Of a stretch of 64,000 bases of DNA, positions 26,622-35,461 are shown one piece after another. The notes under the pieces are model-generated. The model did no database searches. It had not been told where the DNA came from and saw only the letters and a program-made list of their open reading frames with translations. Position 1 is the stretch's first letter; each line of letters begins with the position of its first letter. This stretch comes from Gordonia jinhuaensis (GTDB taxonomy: Bacteria; Actinomycetota; Actinomycetes; Mycobacteriales; Mycobacteriaceae). Where the stretch lies: NCBI RefSeq assembly GCF_014639795.1, contig NZ_BMGC01000003.1:62001-126000 (forward strand), in the 5' to 3' direction. The position numbers and the translations under genes were made by a program.

Positions 26622-27703
26622 AAACACTGGGCAAGACGCTGATCGGGCTGGGTGTGGGCGTAGCGCTGGCGCCGGTGGTGACCGTCGTCGGTGCGCTCGC
26701 CAAGGAGGTGGCGCTCGCACCGCATCCGAGGCAGGCCCCGCATGAGCCGTTGCTCGACGAACCCACAGCCCCGGCAGAACTCATTCGTGTGGTCGCCGAC
26801 GACGGCAGCCCGCTCAACGTGATGGCCTACGGCCCGGCCGACGGTGAGGTGATCGTGCTGTCGCACGGCTGGACCTGTCAGGGCTCGTACTGGTATCCGC
26901 AGATCAACGCTTTCGCCGACCGTTATCGCGTGGTGGTGTACGACCAGCGCGGCCACGGCCTCTCACCGGTCGGGTCCAGTGACCTCACCCAGGATCGCCT
27001 CGCCGCAGATCTCGCCGCCGTGCTCGAAGCCGTTGTCCCCGAGGGCAAACGCGCCCTCATCGGCGGTCACAGTATGGGCGGGATGAGCATCCTGTCGTGG
27101 GCTCGCAACTATCCCGAGGCTGTCGAGAAGTACGCGCGCGGTGTGCTGCTGGCCTCGACGGGCGCGATCAACATCCTGCACGAGCTGGCGATCGTGCCCA
27201 CCGACCTGCCGTCGTTCGCACTCCCGTTGCGGCGTGCAGTGGCCTCGTCAGTGGCGTACACGCCTGTCCCCGTGCTGCATTCGCCGTTGTCGCGACGTCT
27301 CGGGCAGTATCTGGCGCTCGATGACCATGCGACCGCCGAAGCGGTGCGGTTCTGCGAGAAGATGATGTTCGACACCCCCACGCGCGTGCGCTCACGCTGG
27401 GCACGTCTGTTCGGCCGACTCGACGTGGTGGCCGGGCTGGACGCGCTCACGGTGCCGACCACGATCGTCGTCGGCGACCACGACCGGCTCACCCCGCGGC
27501 TGCACGCCGACATGATGGCCGAGCGGTTGCGCGCACATGACGTGCTCGCCGAATACGAGGTGCTCACCGACACCGGCCACATGAGCACCGTGGAGTCCGC
27601 GCATGCGGTCAACGAGTCGATTGCGCGACTGCTCGCGATCACCGAAGACGCGGCGGTAGTGGGCGCCGATTCACTCGGGGAAGCCGTCGAGCACCGCGCG
27701 TGA
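26618..27703 (+). CDS. Alpha/beta-hydrolase
   Basis: A 361-residue alpha/beta-hydrolase with an N-terminal hydrophobic segment (residues 5-27) that may be a membrane anchor or uncleaved signal. Catalytic features are the oxyanion motif SHGWTCQG, the nucleophile in GGHSMGGMS, the acid in [10 protein letters not shown] and the histidine in TDTGHMS. An ester or lipid substrate in the membrane is likely, but not defined. It overlaps the upstream MerR gene by four bases. Its last 33 bp overlap the convergent deoC gene, an unusually deep tail-to-tail overlap. Confidence 0.88.
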   Translation: MKTLGKTLIGLGVGVALAPVVTVVGALAKEVALAPHPRQAPHEPLLDEPTAPAELIRVVADDGSPLNVMAYGPADGEVIVLSHGWTCQGSYWYPQINAFADRYRVVVYDQRGHGLSPVGSSDLTQDRLAADLAAVLEAVVPEGKRALIGGHSMGGMSILSWARNYPEAVEKYARGVLLASTGAINILHELAIVPTDLPSFALPLRRAVASSVAYTPVPVLHSPLSRRLGQYLALDDHATAEAVRFCEKMMFDTPTRVRSRWARLFGRLDVVAGLDALTVPTTIVVGDHDRLTPRLHADMMAERLRAHDVLAEYEVLTDTGHMSTVESAHAVNESIARLLAITEDAAVVGADSLGEAVEHRA

Positions 27704-28360
27704 GCCGGACAGGCCGAGTCGGGTTGCCCCGGCGGCGATGAGTTCGGCGGCGAACTGCGCGGTGCGGATGCCGCCGCTGGCCTTCACGCCGATCCGCTCC
27801 GGCACCGCTGCGTGCATGATCTCGACCGCGCGGACGCTGGCCCCGCCGGCCGGGTGAAAACCGGTGGAGGTCTTCACCATCGACGCACCAGCTGCCACCA
27901 CGCGCTCACACACCGCGGCCAGCAACTCATCGTTGCCGAGTTCGAGCAGTGCGGCCGATTCGACGATCACCTTGAGCACCACGTCCGGGCCGATGGCCTC
28001 GCGGACGGTGAGGATGTCGGTGAACACCTCGTCGAGTGCACCGGCGAGCGCCGCGCCCACGTCGATCACCACGTCGATCTCGTCGGCGCCGCTCTCGACC
28101 GCCAACCGCGCCTCGGCGCCCTTCACCAGCGAATGGTGTTTGCCCGAGGGGAAGCCCGCCACCGCGCAGGTTTTCACCGCGCCGCCGGTGGAGATGGGCA
28201 GCATCGACGGTGACAGGCACACCGCATAGACGCCGAGATCGATCGCCTCGGCGACTGTGGCCTGTGCGTCGGCGCGCGTCGCCTCCGGCTTGAGCAGGGT
28301 GTGATCCACGATCGCCGCGACGTCGGATCGGCGCAGTTCGGTAGGTGCTGAGGCAGGCAT
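27671..28360 (-). CDS. deoC: Deoxyribose-phosphate aldolase
   Basis: A 229-residue class I aldolase that cleaves 2-deoxyribose-5-phosphate to acetaldehyde and glyceraldehyde-3-phosphate in nucleoside salvage. Schiff-base lysine in [10 protein letters not shown] and the partner lysine in VVLKVIVE are present, as are [10 protein letters not shown] and STGFHP. The ATG at 28360 gives the usual length; a frame back to 28474 would run into purU. Equivalent to Rv0478. It is back to back with purU, with only 28 bp between the two starts. Confidence 0.95.
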   Translation of the reverse strand: MPASAPTELRRSDVAAIVDHTLLKPEATRADAQATVAEAIDLGVYAVCLSPSMLPISTGGAVKTCAVAGFPSGKHHSLVKGAEARLAVESGADEIDVVIDVGAALAGALDEVFTDILTVREAIGPDVVLKVIVESAALLELGNDELLAAVCERVVAAGASMVKTSTGFHPAGGASVRAVEIMHAAVPERIGVKASGGIRTAQFAAELIAAGATRLGLSGSRAVLDGFPE

Positions 28361-28388
28361 GGCATCGAGCTTGGCACACTGGACTGCT

Positions 28389-29357
28389 GTGACATCTGCC
28401 GACCATGCCGAACATTCCCCCGCCGAGCGTTCTCCAGCCGACGAACGCCGCCCGCAGTCGTCGACCGTCCCCACGCCCGTGGTTTCGGGTGAGGAACACC
28501 GCTATGTGCTGACGCTCGGTTGCCCGGACACGGTGGGCATCGTGGCTCGCATCTCGGGATTTCTGCAGGACGTGGGCGGGTGGATCACTGAGGCGGCGTA
28601 TCACTCCGACCCGGACTCGGGGTGGTTCTTCACCCGACAGGCTGTTCGCGCGGATTCCGTCGCCGTCTCGCTGGACGAGTTGCGTGCTCGGTTCGCCGCC
28701 GAGGTGGCCGATTCCCTCGGTGAGGGCACCCAGTGGGCACTCACCGACTCGGCGGCGCCCAAACGAGTGGTGCTGCTGGTGAGCAAGGAGAGCCATTGCC
28801 TCGGCGACCTGCTCGCGCGCGCCTACCGCAAGGAGCTGCCCGCCGAGATCGTAGGAGTGGTGAGCAACCACCGTGACCTCGAGGACCTGACCGCCCGGTT
28901 CGGTGTTCCGTTCCGGCATGTGCCGTTTGAGCCGGGTGCCGACAAGGCGCCCTCGTTTGCGATGCTGCGGGAGGTGGTCGACGGTTTCGCACCTGATGTG
29001 GTGGTGCTGGCCCGGTTCATGCAGATCCTGCCTGACGAGCTCTGCCGGCACTGGGGTGAGCGGGTGATCAACATCCACCACAGCTTCCTGCCGTCGTTCA
29101 TCGGGGCGCGGCCCTATCACCAGGCCTACAAGCGCGGGGTGAAGCTCATCGGCGCGACCTGTCATTACGTCACCGCCGATCTCGACGCGGGACCGATCAT
29201 CGAGCAGGACGTGACGCGCATCGATCACGGCGACTCGGTGGCCGACATGGTGCGGCAGGGTCGCGACATCGAGACGCTGGTGCTCGCACGCGGGTTGCGC
29301 TGGCATCTGGAGGATCGAGTCCTCGTGTACGGCTCGAGGACCGTCGTCTTCAACTGA
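28389..29357 (+). CDS. purU: Formyltetrahydrofolate deformylase
   Basis: A 322-residue enzyme hydrolysing 10-formyltetrahydrofolate to formate and tetrahydrofolate, feeding PurT and balancing one-carbon pools. It has an N-terminal ACT domain ([18 protein letters not shown]) and a C-terminal formyltransferase-like domain with [10 protein letters not shown] (catalytic Asn/His region) and [19 protein letters not shown]. The first 35 residues before the ACT domain are poorly conserved and disordered. GTG 28389 is chosen because CACACT ends 8 nt upstream and an ATG at 28359 would sit on the deoC start. Confidence 0.93.
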   Translation: MTSADHAEHSPAERSPADERRPQSSTVPTPVVSGEEHRYVLTLGCPDTVGIVARISGFLQDVGGWITEAAYHSDPDSGWFFTRQAVRADSVAVSLDELRARFAAEVADSLGEGTQWALTDSAAPKRVVLLVSKESHCLGDLLARAYRKELPAEIVGVVSNHRDLEDLTARFGVPFRHVPFEPGADKAPSFAMLREVVDGFAPDVVVLARFMQILPDELCRHWGERVINIHHSFLPSFIGARPYHQAYKRGVKLIGATCHYVTADLDAGPIIEQDVTRIDHGDSVADMVRQGRDIETLVLARGLRWHLEDRVLVYGSRTVVFN

Positions 29358-29484
29358 GCCGGTGCTGGCTGAAGGCCCTTCCACTATGGAGTTGTCAAAG
29401 AACAGGGGAGTCGTCAAGGTGCGCGGTTGTCTGCGGTTCTTGCTCAGGTGATCACGTCCGGTGATCGAACTCGGATGATCATGC

Positions 29485-30690
29485 TCAGGCGGCCAGGGTC
29501 ATGGTGCGGCGGTGATAGGACGGCAGCAGCGTTCGACTGGGGTCCACGGTGGCGGGCGGCCGGAGCCAGGGGTGGCGATCGTGACCCATCACGATCTCCC
29601 AGCCGTCGTGATGTACCGCCGCGTGGCACGCCGGGCAGAGCAGGCAGCCACAATCGAGGTCGGTGACCCCGCCGTGCGACCAGTATTTGACGTGATGTGC
29701 GTGCGACCAGGCGGCGGGCGCACCGCACTTGACGCAGCCCTTGTCGCGAATTTCGATGGCACGCTTGAGTTTTGGCGGAAATATGCGCTCAGTCCGGCCC
29801 ATCGCCAGTGGCACCCCGTTGTCGTCGGCGACGATCGCTTCCACGCGCGCATCACAGGCGAGGACTTCTGCGGTGAGAGTGGGGACGATGCCCATCCACC
29901 CGATTCGCGGCAGGTTCGGCTGTGCGGCGGGCACGATCACCGATACCTGTGCCTTGGCGATGGTGCTGCCGGTCATCGAGGCCAGTTGCACCAGCGCGTC
30001 GACTCGGCGCTGTGCCGCAGAGCGCGCATCCGATGAACCGTCGGGTTCGGGCCGGGGTGCGGAAAGCGCTTCGATCGCGGTGGTGATGACGGCCGCGCTG
30101 GTTGCGTCGATGTCCGCGACGAGAGCGACGCGACCTTCCGGTGTCGTGCTCATCGTCAGCTCGTTGGCGCCTCGATCGGTTGCTGGGTCGACACCGGTGG
30201 GGGAATCGGCCGCGAGCTGATTCGCGATACCTCGGGCGGTGTCGGCGATCTGGGCGGGGCTAGCACATGAGCGGGCCTGGGCAAGGAGCTTGGCCTCGCA
30301 GTCCTCACGCGCAGTGTCGTCGAGGCCGCCGGATCGCCGCTCGATCACCGCGATGCCAGCCGTGATCGCATCGGTGACCTCGGCACCGAAACGCCCGTGC
30401 GTGAGGTCGCCTGCAGTGGGTCCGAGCGCCGTCACGCGCGTCGACAGCCGCGAGATCCGCGCAGCGACCGCCGGTACCAGCCCCGCAGCGACCAGTAGTT
30501 CGGTGAGTCGTCTGCCGTGCCTGCGGGCCAGACCACACTGGTCCATCGTTGCGGCCAGTTCGACCAGTCGCGCATCGGTCAGGTTGCGGATGCGCGCCCA
30601 CGACTGGGCGTCGGCGAACAGTGCGGCATCGGAATCGGGTTGTGCGGCAACGGTGTCGGCGATGAGATCGGCCAACTCGCTCGGGGTCAT
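29485..30690 (-). CDS. DUF222/13E12-type HNH endonuclease domain protein
   Basis: A 401-residue protein with an N-terminal DUF222 (13E12 repeat) region and a C-terminal HNH endonuclease domain: CVKCG, SHAHHVKYWSHGG and CPACHAAVHH provide the two CxxC zinc pairs and the HNH residues. These proteins are multicopy and move about in actinobacterial genomes (REP13E12 elements in M. tuberculosis serve as the phiRv1 attachment target). It lies beside a scrambled lepB fragment, so 29.4-31.4 kb looks like a mobile or unstable spot inserted between deoC/purU and the DUF2993 gene. The open reading frame is intact. Confidence 0.85.
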   Translation of the reverse strand: MTPSELADLIADTVAAQPDSDAALFADAQSWARIRNLTDARLVELAATMDQCGLARRHGRRLTELLVAAGLVPAVAARISRLSTRVTALGPTAGDLTHGRFGAEVTDAITAGIAVIERRSGGLDDTAREDCEAKLLAQARSCASPAQIADTARGIANQLAADSPTGVDPATDRGANELTMSTTPEGRVALVADIDATSAAVITTAIEALSAPRPEPDGSSDARSAAQRRVDALVQLASMTGSTIAKAQVSVIVPAAQPNLPRIGWMGIVPTLTAEVLACDARVEAIVADDNGVPLAMGRTERIFPPKLKRAIEIRDKGCVKCGAPAAWSHAHHVKYWSHGGVTDLDCGCLLCPACHAAVHHDGWEIVMGHDRHPWLRPPATVDPSRTLLPSYHRRTMTLAA

Positions 30691-30724
30691 GATTCAAGAC
30701 TACTCAAACACACGTTCTATTGAA

Positions 30725-30788
30725 GGGGCTGCCAGAGAAATCATTCACGTGAATGACAGAGCGCAGTTCTCCCGGCCATGGCAGCCCC
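30725..30788. repeat. Nested inverted repeat with a perfect 16-bp palindrome
   Basis: Outer arms GGGGCTGCCA (30725-30734) and TGGCAGCCCC (30779-30788) enclose the perfect palindrome TCATTCACGTGAATGA (30741-30756). It lies between the HNH gene start and the lepB remnant. It could be a regulatory site for the HNH gene, a hairpin, or the boundary of a mobile unit. Confidence 0.6.
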
Positions 30789-30827
30789 AGCTGTTGGCCT
30801 GACCAGCGCGTGTTGGACGCCGTCGCG

Positions 30828-31425
30828 TCAGTGGGGCGAGATCGACGCCACGGACCCGATGCGTGAGGACGGGTAGATGATGAAGCGAACTCTGCCGTGG
30901 TTCCCTCGGAGTCGATGGAGAAAACGCTCCACGGCTGCAGCGGTTGCACGAACGATCGCATCGTCGTCGACAAACTGTCGTACCGCTTCAGTGATCCGAA
31001 ACCCGGTGATGTCGTGGTGTTCGCGGCGCCGACGTCGAGCTGGGATGACGACTGGACGTCGAAGCGCTCCTCGAATGCCTTCGTCCACGCGATACAGGAC
31101 GGTCTGTCGTGGTTCGGTTTCGCCCCACCAGACGAAAACGACCTGGTCAAGCGCGTCATCACCGTAGGCGGCCAGACCGTGGAATGCCGCGCCGCGCAAC
31201 ACGTCGGGGTCACGGTCGACGGAACGCCCCTGCGTGAGCGCTGCATCGATGCCCGACTACAGCAGCGAAACGGCTTCTTTCAAAACACTTCGTACTGCCG
31301 CCCGACGAACGTCTGTAGACCCCAGCTGAGCGCGAGCACGACCACGACGAGCACCACGATCTCGACGATCCACGAGTGGCGGCCGCGACGACGGAGATCG
31401 CTCGACTGCGCCCCGACTCATCGGA
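30828..31425 (-). pseudogene. lepB: Signal peptidase I remnant with an inverted internal block
   Basis: Three pieces of a type I signal peptidase lie here in the wrong orientation to each other. On the minus strand, about 31425-31286 encodes a membrane-anchor N-terminus (HSWIVEIVVLVVVVLALSW then TFVGRQYEV) and stops at TGA 31282-31280. On the plus strand, 30897-31250 encodes the catalytic block: VPSESM with the nucleophile serine, then DPKPGDVVVF and LVKRVITVGG with the general-base lysine. On the minus strand again, 30896-30828 encodes the C-terminus GRVRFIIYPSSRIGSVASIS and a stop. So about 0.4 kb inside a minus-strand lepB was inverted. The conserved GDNR box is missing, so there is also a deletion. 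No functional protein is expected. Confidence 0.75.
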
Positions 31426-31452
31426 AGCAGTCGACCGCCCCCCGACCCGGCC

Positions 31453-32418
31453 TCACACCCCGCACGAGTAGCTGTTGGTCTGACCGCTGGTGGGGCCGAG
31501 GGTCTCCTTGTTGAACAGCACGTCTTGGCCGTGCACGGCGAAATCGACACCGTCGGATTTCACGGCGAGCTTGTCGAAGTGGAGTTTGTCGAAGACCGGC
31601 GGGAACATCGACGAGGAGAGCGTGTCGACGATCGACTGGGCGACGTCGGTGGGCAGTCCGAACACCAGCGCGCTGGCGCGGTCCACCTTGAACGACAGCT
31701 TGCCGTCGGTGATGGTGGGGGTCACCGTCGCCTCGACCGGGATGCTCACCAGCATCGTCACGCTGGCGTTGACAGTGACGGTGCCGGCACTGGGGTCGCC
31801 GACGATCTTGTCGATCTGGACCGGCGAGGCCGACTGGTCGGTCTGGCCCGACTGCCCGCTCTGGTCGGTGCCACCTGCGGTGGCGCCGCTGCCCGACCCC
31901 TGGTTGCTGAGATCGACCACGCGGGAGAACGGCAGGCTGCCGCTCGCGGTCAGCGACCCGGCGCTGAAGCCGTCGTCCTTGGACGACACGTCGTTGGCGC
32001 GACCGTGCAGCGACATGTGGGGGCTCCCGTCGGAGTTCCCGTCGTCGTTGGTGTCGACCTGGAAGTACGGGGTGTTGCCCGAGGCCCACTGCCACAGCAT
32101 GGGCGTCTTCGACAGTGACACCGACGTGGAGGTGCCGGTGACCTCGCCGAATGCCTTCTCCGAACACGCCGTGATGCGGTGGCGCAGGTAGAGCTCACTG
32201 CCGACGCCGGCGATCACTACCACGAGCACCAGGACCAGCGCACTGATCCCGACGATCATCCCGCGATTGCGCTTGGGTGGCTGTGGACCGGGCGCACCCG
32301 CCGGGGGTTGTTGCCGCGGCGGCGGACCGGCCTGCGGGCTGCTCGAGCGGCCATCGGCGGGGTACCAGCCGTCGGGCAGCGGCCTGGTGGGCTGATTTCC
32401 GTGAGGTTCGTTCATCAC
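31453..32418 (-). CDS. DUF2993 (LmeA-like) membrane-anchored protein
   Basis: A 321-residue protein with a Pro/Gln/Gly-rich cytosolic N-terminus, one transmembrane helix (about residues 54-75) and an extracytoplasmic DUF2993 domain. The domain relates to mycobacterial LmeA, which binds phospholipid and acts in lipomannan maturation. A Gly/Ser/Gln-rich insert (SGQSGQTDQSAS) sits in the middle. It is in the position of Rv0479c. The minus-strand order DUF2993 after nitrilase is as in M. tuberculosis. The start has two adjacent ATGs; CACAAT ends 8 nt upstream. Confidence 0.8.
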   Translation of the reverse strand: MMNEPHGNQPTRPLPDGWYPADGRSSSPQAGPPPRQQPPAGAPGPQPPKRNRGMIVGISALVLVLVVVIAGVGSELYLRHRITACSEKAFGEVTGTSTSVSLSKTPMLWQWASGNTPYFQVDTNDDGNSDGSPHMSLHGRANDVSSKDDGFSAGSLTASGSLPFSRVVDLSNQGSGSGATAGGTDQSGQSGQTDQSASPVQIDKIVGDPSAGTVTVNASVTMLVSIPVEATVTPTITDGKLSFKVDRASALVFGLPTDVAQSIVDTLSSSMFPPVFDKLHFDKLAVKSDGVDFAVHGQDVLFNKETLGPTSGQTNSYSCGV

Positions 32419-32487
32419 GCCCGATTGTGCCCTCTCTGTCGGTGCCGATCGTGAGACTTCCCTGAGAACCGGGTGAGGGTCACGGCG

Positions 32488-33291
32488 TCAGAATCGACGG
32501 TTCGCGAGCACCGCGACACTCTTGCGAGCGGCGTCCACGGCCGCGAAGTCCAGGTCGAACACCGCCGACTCCGGCGCAGTGCCCAGCTCACCGTGTACGA
32601 CGCCCAGCGGGTCGACCAGCAGCGAGTGACCGATGCCGGTGGGCGCACCCGATTCGCGCGCAGCCGGGTCGATGGGCAGCGCCTGGCCGACGGCGGCCAC
32701 ATAGCTGGTGGAGTCGAGCCCACGCGCGGCGGCCAGCAGACGCCATTGCGCGAGCTTGCCCGGCCCGGCACCCCATGAGGCCGGTACCACGATCAGTGAC
32801 GCACCCTGGGACGCCAGCGTCTGGAACAACCCCGGGAAACGGATGTCGTAGCAGGTGGCCAACCCGACCGTCACGTCGCCGACCTGCATGGTCACCGGCT
32901 CGGTGCCGGCCTCCACGGTTCGCGACTCCTCGAAACCGAATGCGTCGTAGAGGTGGACCTTGTCGTAGCTGGTCACCGAACCGTTGGGCGCGGCCGCGAT
33001 GAGCGTGTTGCGCACGCGCGAGCGGTCGTCGCGCGGCTCACCCGGGGTGAACATCCCCGCCACGATCGTCATCCCGGCGTCGCGGGCCAGGTCGGCGATC
33101 GCCGACCCCCACGGACCGTCGACCGGCTCGGCGACCGGACTCAGGGGTACACCGAATCGGCACATCGTCGCCTCCGGGAACACCACCAGGTCGGCGTCGC
33201 GTTCGGCGGCGCGGCCCACGTACTCGGCGACGGTGGCCAGGTTCTCGGACTTGTCGGCAGACGAGGAGATCTGTGCCAGGGCGATTCGCAT
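32488..33291 (-). CDS. Carbon-nitrogen hydrolase (nitrilase superfamily)
   Basis: A 267-residue Nit-type amidase with a complete Glu-Lys-Cys triad: Glu in VVFPEATM, Lys in SYDKVHLYD and Cys in LATCYDIRFP. It resembles omega-amidase/deaminated glutathione amidase (Nit1) type enzymes and Rv0480c. TAGGCT (33304-33299) ends 7 nt before the ATG, predicting a leaderless message. The substrate cannot be named with confidence; a housekeeping amide-repair role is plausible. Confidence 0.88.
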   Translation of the reverse strand: MRIALAQISSSADKSENLATVAEYVGRAAERDADLVVFPEATMCRFGVPLSPVAEPVDGPWGSAIADLARDAGMTIVAGMFTPGEPRDDRSRVRNTLIAAAPNGSVTSYDKVHLYDAFGFEESRTVEAGTEPVTMQVGDVTVGLATCYDIRFPGLFQTLASQGASLIVVPASWGAGPGKLAQWRLLAAARGLDSTSYVAAVGQALPIDPAARESGAPTGIGHSLLVDPLGVVHGELGTAPESAVFDLDFAAVDAARKSVAVLANRRF

Positions 33292-33296
33292 GCCGT

Positions 33297-34166
33297 TCAG
33301 CCTAGAGGGGCCACGGTGTCCCAGCCGACGGTGAGAATGTTGTCACGCGTCGGTGTGCGGCTCACCTCACAGTCGACGCCCATGTCGCGCAGGATCTGCG
33401 TCGCCCGACGCCAGCGCTGCCGCGGGCCGAACGGGGCCAGCGGGGCGGCCAGCTCCCACGCACGGTCGGCCGCGGTCAGCAGATCGTGGATCGGCTCGCC
33501 GGGTACGTTGCGGTGGATCAGCGCCTTGGGCAGCCGCTCGGCCAGTGTCGACGGGCGGTCGGTGTGTTCGGGCGACCAGGCCAGCGTCAACGTGCGCGGA
33601 CGGTCTTCGTCGAGCAGCACCCACGAGCAACGCCGACCGATCTCGTCGCAGGTGCCCTCCACGATGAGACCGCCGGGCGCCAGTGCCGACTGCATCTGCG
33701 ACCACGCCGGCCCGACCTCGTCCTCGTCGTATTGGCGCAGCACGTTGAAGGCGCGCACCAGCGTCGGTCGCAACCCGGCGAGCTCGAAACCGCCGAGCGC
33801 GAAATGCACCCCCTCACGATCGTCCACCACGCGTTCGGGGTCGATCTCGAGTCCGGTGACGGGCAGATCGTCGACGATCCGACGCAGCCACCGGGCCATC
33901 TCCACCGTGGTGTCCGGGCGCGCGCCATAGCCCAGATCGACCACCAGGGGCGTCGGCGACTCCCGCAGCGCCTCGGCGATGTCGGGGTGATGGGTCATCC
34001 ACCGGTCGACCCGGCGCAGGCGGTTGATGCCGGTCGTCCCGCGGGTGATGCGCCCCTCTGGTCGTGCCCGGCCTGCCCCTGATCGGCCCGGTCGTGACCG
34101 AGGTGCCGAGGGCACGCCCGGACGTGCGGCGGGGTCGTTCTGGTTCAGAGGTTCTCGTCGATCCAT
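33297..34166 (-). CDS. Class I SAM-dependent methyltransferase-like protein
   Basis: About 289 residues with a Rossmann-type SAM-binding pattern: VVDLGYGARPDTTVEMARWL as motif I, LEIDPERV as the acidic loop and a GGLIVEGTCDE strand later. The first 55 residues are basic and disordered. It overlaps the upstream DUF2505 gene by 22 bp, so translation may be coupled. It ends 5 bp before the nitrilase gene start. The methyl acceptor is unknown. A later start is possible because the N-terminus is low complexity. Confidence 0.75.
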   Translation of the reverse strand: MDRREPLNQNDPAARPGVPSAPRSRPGRSGAGRARPEGRITRGTTGINRLRRVDRWMTHHPDIAEALRESPTPLVVDLGYGARPDTTVEMARWLRRIVDDLPVTGLEIDPERVVDDREGVHFALGGFELAGLRPTLVRAFNVLRQYDEDEVGPAWSQMQSALAPGGLIVEGTCDEIGRRCSWVLLDEDRPRTLTLAWSPEHTDRPSTLAERLPKALIHRNVPGEPIHDLLTAADRAWELAAPLAPFGPRQRWRRATQILRDMGVDCEVSRTPTRDNILTVGWDTVAPLG

Positions 34167-34744
34167 CCGGCGGTGAACTCCGCCTCGCTGCGGAACAGGT
34201 CCACGAGGTTGACCAGCATCAACTGTTCGAGTTTGCCGTTGATGAACGGCAGGAAGACCTTCACCTCGGTGGTGCGTCGGTTGGTCGACCCGGTCTCGGT
34301 GTCGAAGAGTTCCTGCCAGCCGTTGAGGCTGCCCGGACCGGCCGGGATCGAGGCCGTGTAGGTGCCCTCGGCGCGCCGGCCGTCCGTGGCGGGCTCGCCG
34401 CCCCCATCAGCACTGCTCCCGTCGGCACCACCCCCATCAGCGCCACCGGTGCCGGCGTCAGTCGTCCCGGCGGCCAGCGGTCCCAGGGACTCCTTGCGGG
34501 TGATGACCATGTCCTTCTTCATCACCGTCTGGGCGATCGCGGGCAGCTGTGTGCGCGGGATGGTCTGCAGCAGCGTCACCGACAGACCCTCGTCGCCGGA
34601 GATGAACTCGACGATCTCCGACTGCGGGGTGAGCTTGCGGAACTCCTTCATGCGGGCGTCCCACATGTCGCGGGAGGCCAGCGCGGAGTAGACCTTGTCA
34701 GCCGGATGGGTGTACCGGGCGGAGTAACTCAGCCGTCGTGCCAT
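34145..34744 (-). CDS. DUF2505 family protein
   Basis: A 199-residue protein matching DUF2505 (Rv0481c position), a START/SRPBCC-like fold predicted to hold a hydrophobic ligand. The core is interrupted by a Gly/Ala/Asp-rich insert (about residues 92-128, with repeated GGADG/GGGADG). TAGCCT (34758-34753) ends 8 nt before the ATG, a leaderless arrangement. A second DUF2505 gene lies directly upstream on the same strand, so the pair arose by duplication. Function unknown. Confidence 0.8.
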   Translation of the reverse strand: MARRLSYSARYTHPADKVYSALASRDMWDARMKEFRKLTPQSEIVEFISGDEGLSVTLLQTIPRTQLPAIAQTVMKKDMVITRKESLGPLAAGTTDAGTGGADGGGADGSSADGGGEPATDGRRAEGTYTASIPAGPGSLNGWQELFDTETGSTNRRTTEVKVFLPFINGKLEQLMLVNLVDLFRSEAEFTAGWIDENL

Positions 34745-34835
34745 GGCTCAAGAGGCTACCCGGTCGGCGCTGATCCACCGGGCGAGCGACCGCATCGCGT
34801 CCCGCACGTCGACGCCGGAACGTCCTCCGGCGCTG

Positions 34836-35348
34836 TCAGCCCGCCAGTTCGGAGCGGTGCTCGGTGTACCACTCGTCGGTGACGCGCGCCTCGGAGTCGA
34901 ACAGCTCGTCGAGGTTCTCCACGATCATCGCCTCGATCTTGGAGCCGAGGAACGGGATGCCCACCGAGGCCTTGCCGCTGAGCTCTTCGACGCTGCCCTC
35001 GCCGGAGTTGTGCACGGTTGCGGTGCCCTCCGCGGAGGCGGGCGCTCCCTGGACCGTCGCGGTGAACTCGCCGTCGAGGCTCCCGACCGCGTTACGCCAG
35101 CTGATGGTGCGCGTGATGAGCAGATCCCCCGGCCGGATCTTGGTGACCACCGAGGGCAGGTTGGCCTCGGGGATGGTGTGCACCAGCGTCACGTCCACGA
35201 TCCCGTCGTCGATGTCGACCTCCTCGACGGAGGTGGGCGTGGGCATCCCGGCGGCAAGATCGGTCCAGTACGAGGAGGTGCGCAGGACGCGCCAGTAGTC
35301 GGCGATCGGCATCGAGTGGCTGATCGTACGGTGCAGAGTGCTCGGCAT
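34836..35348 (-). CDS. DUF2505 family protein (second copy)
   Basis: A 170-residue DUF2505 protein, without the Gly/Asp-rich insert of its neighbour. The ATG at 35348 is favoured because TAGCGT (35362-35357) ends 8 nt upstream; a frame starting at 35525 would overlap murB. It is divergent from murB, 113 bp apart. Beginning (STLHRTISHSMPIADYWRVL) and end (LGSKIEAMIVENLDELFDSE) both align with the neighbour's pattern. Function unknown. Confidence 0.8.
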   Translation of the reverse strand: MPSTLHRTISHSMPIADYWRVLRTSSYWTDLAAGMPTPTSVEEVDIDDGIVDVTLVHTIPEANLPSVVTKIRPGDLLITRTISWRNAVGSLDGEFTATVQGAPASAEGTATVHNSGEGSVEELSGKASVGIPFLGSKIEAMIVENLDELFDSEARVTDEWYTEHRSELAG

Positions 35349-35461
35349 AATCGCCAACGCTACCGTTGCCGCCAGAGGTGAGTGCGCACGAGGATGCGCA
35401 CTCGCGGGTGCGTGTGTGTGTCGGTGTCGGGTGTGACATCCCGGAGAGGGGTTCATCGGTG

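Noticed and set aside
29358-29484. Possible terminal repeats of an insertion element beside the HNH gene
   Set aside because: No matching inverted ends or target-site duplication could be found between 29358-29484 and 30691-30830.
30897-31514. A plus-strand 205-codon frame as a functional signal peptidase
   Set aside because: It lacks the membrane anchor and GDNR box, and the second half is non-homologous reading through the inverted N-terminal piece.
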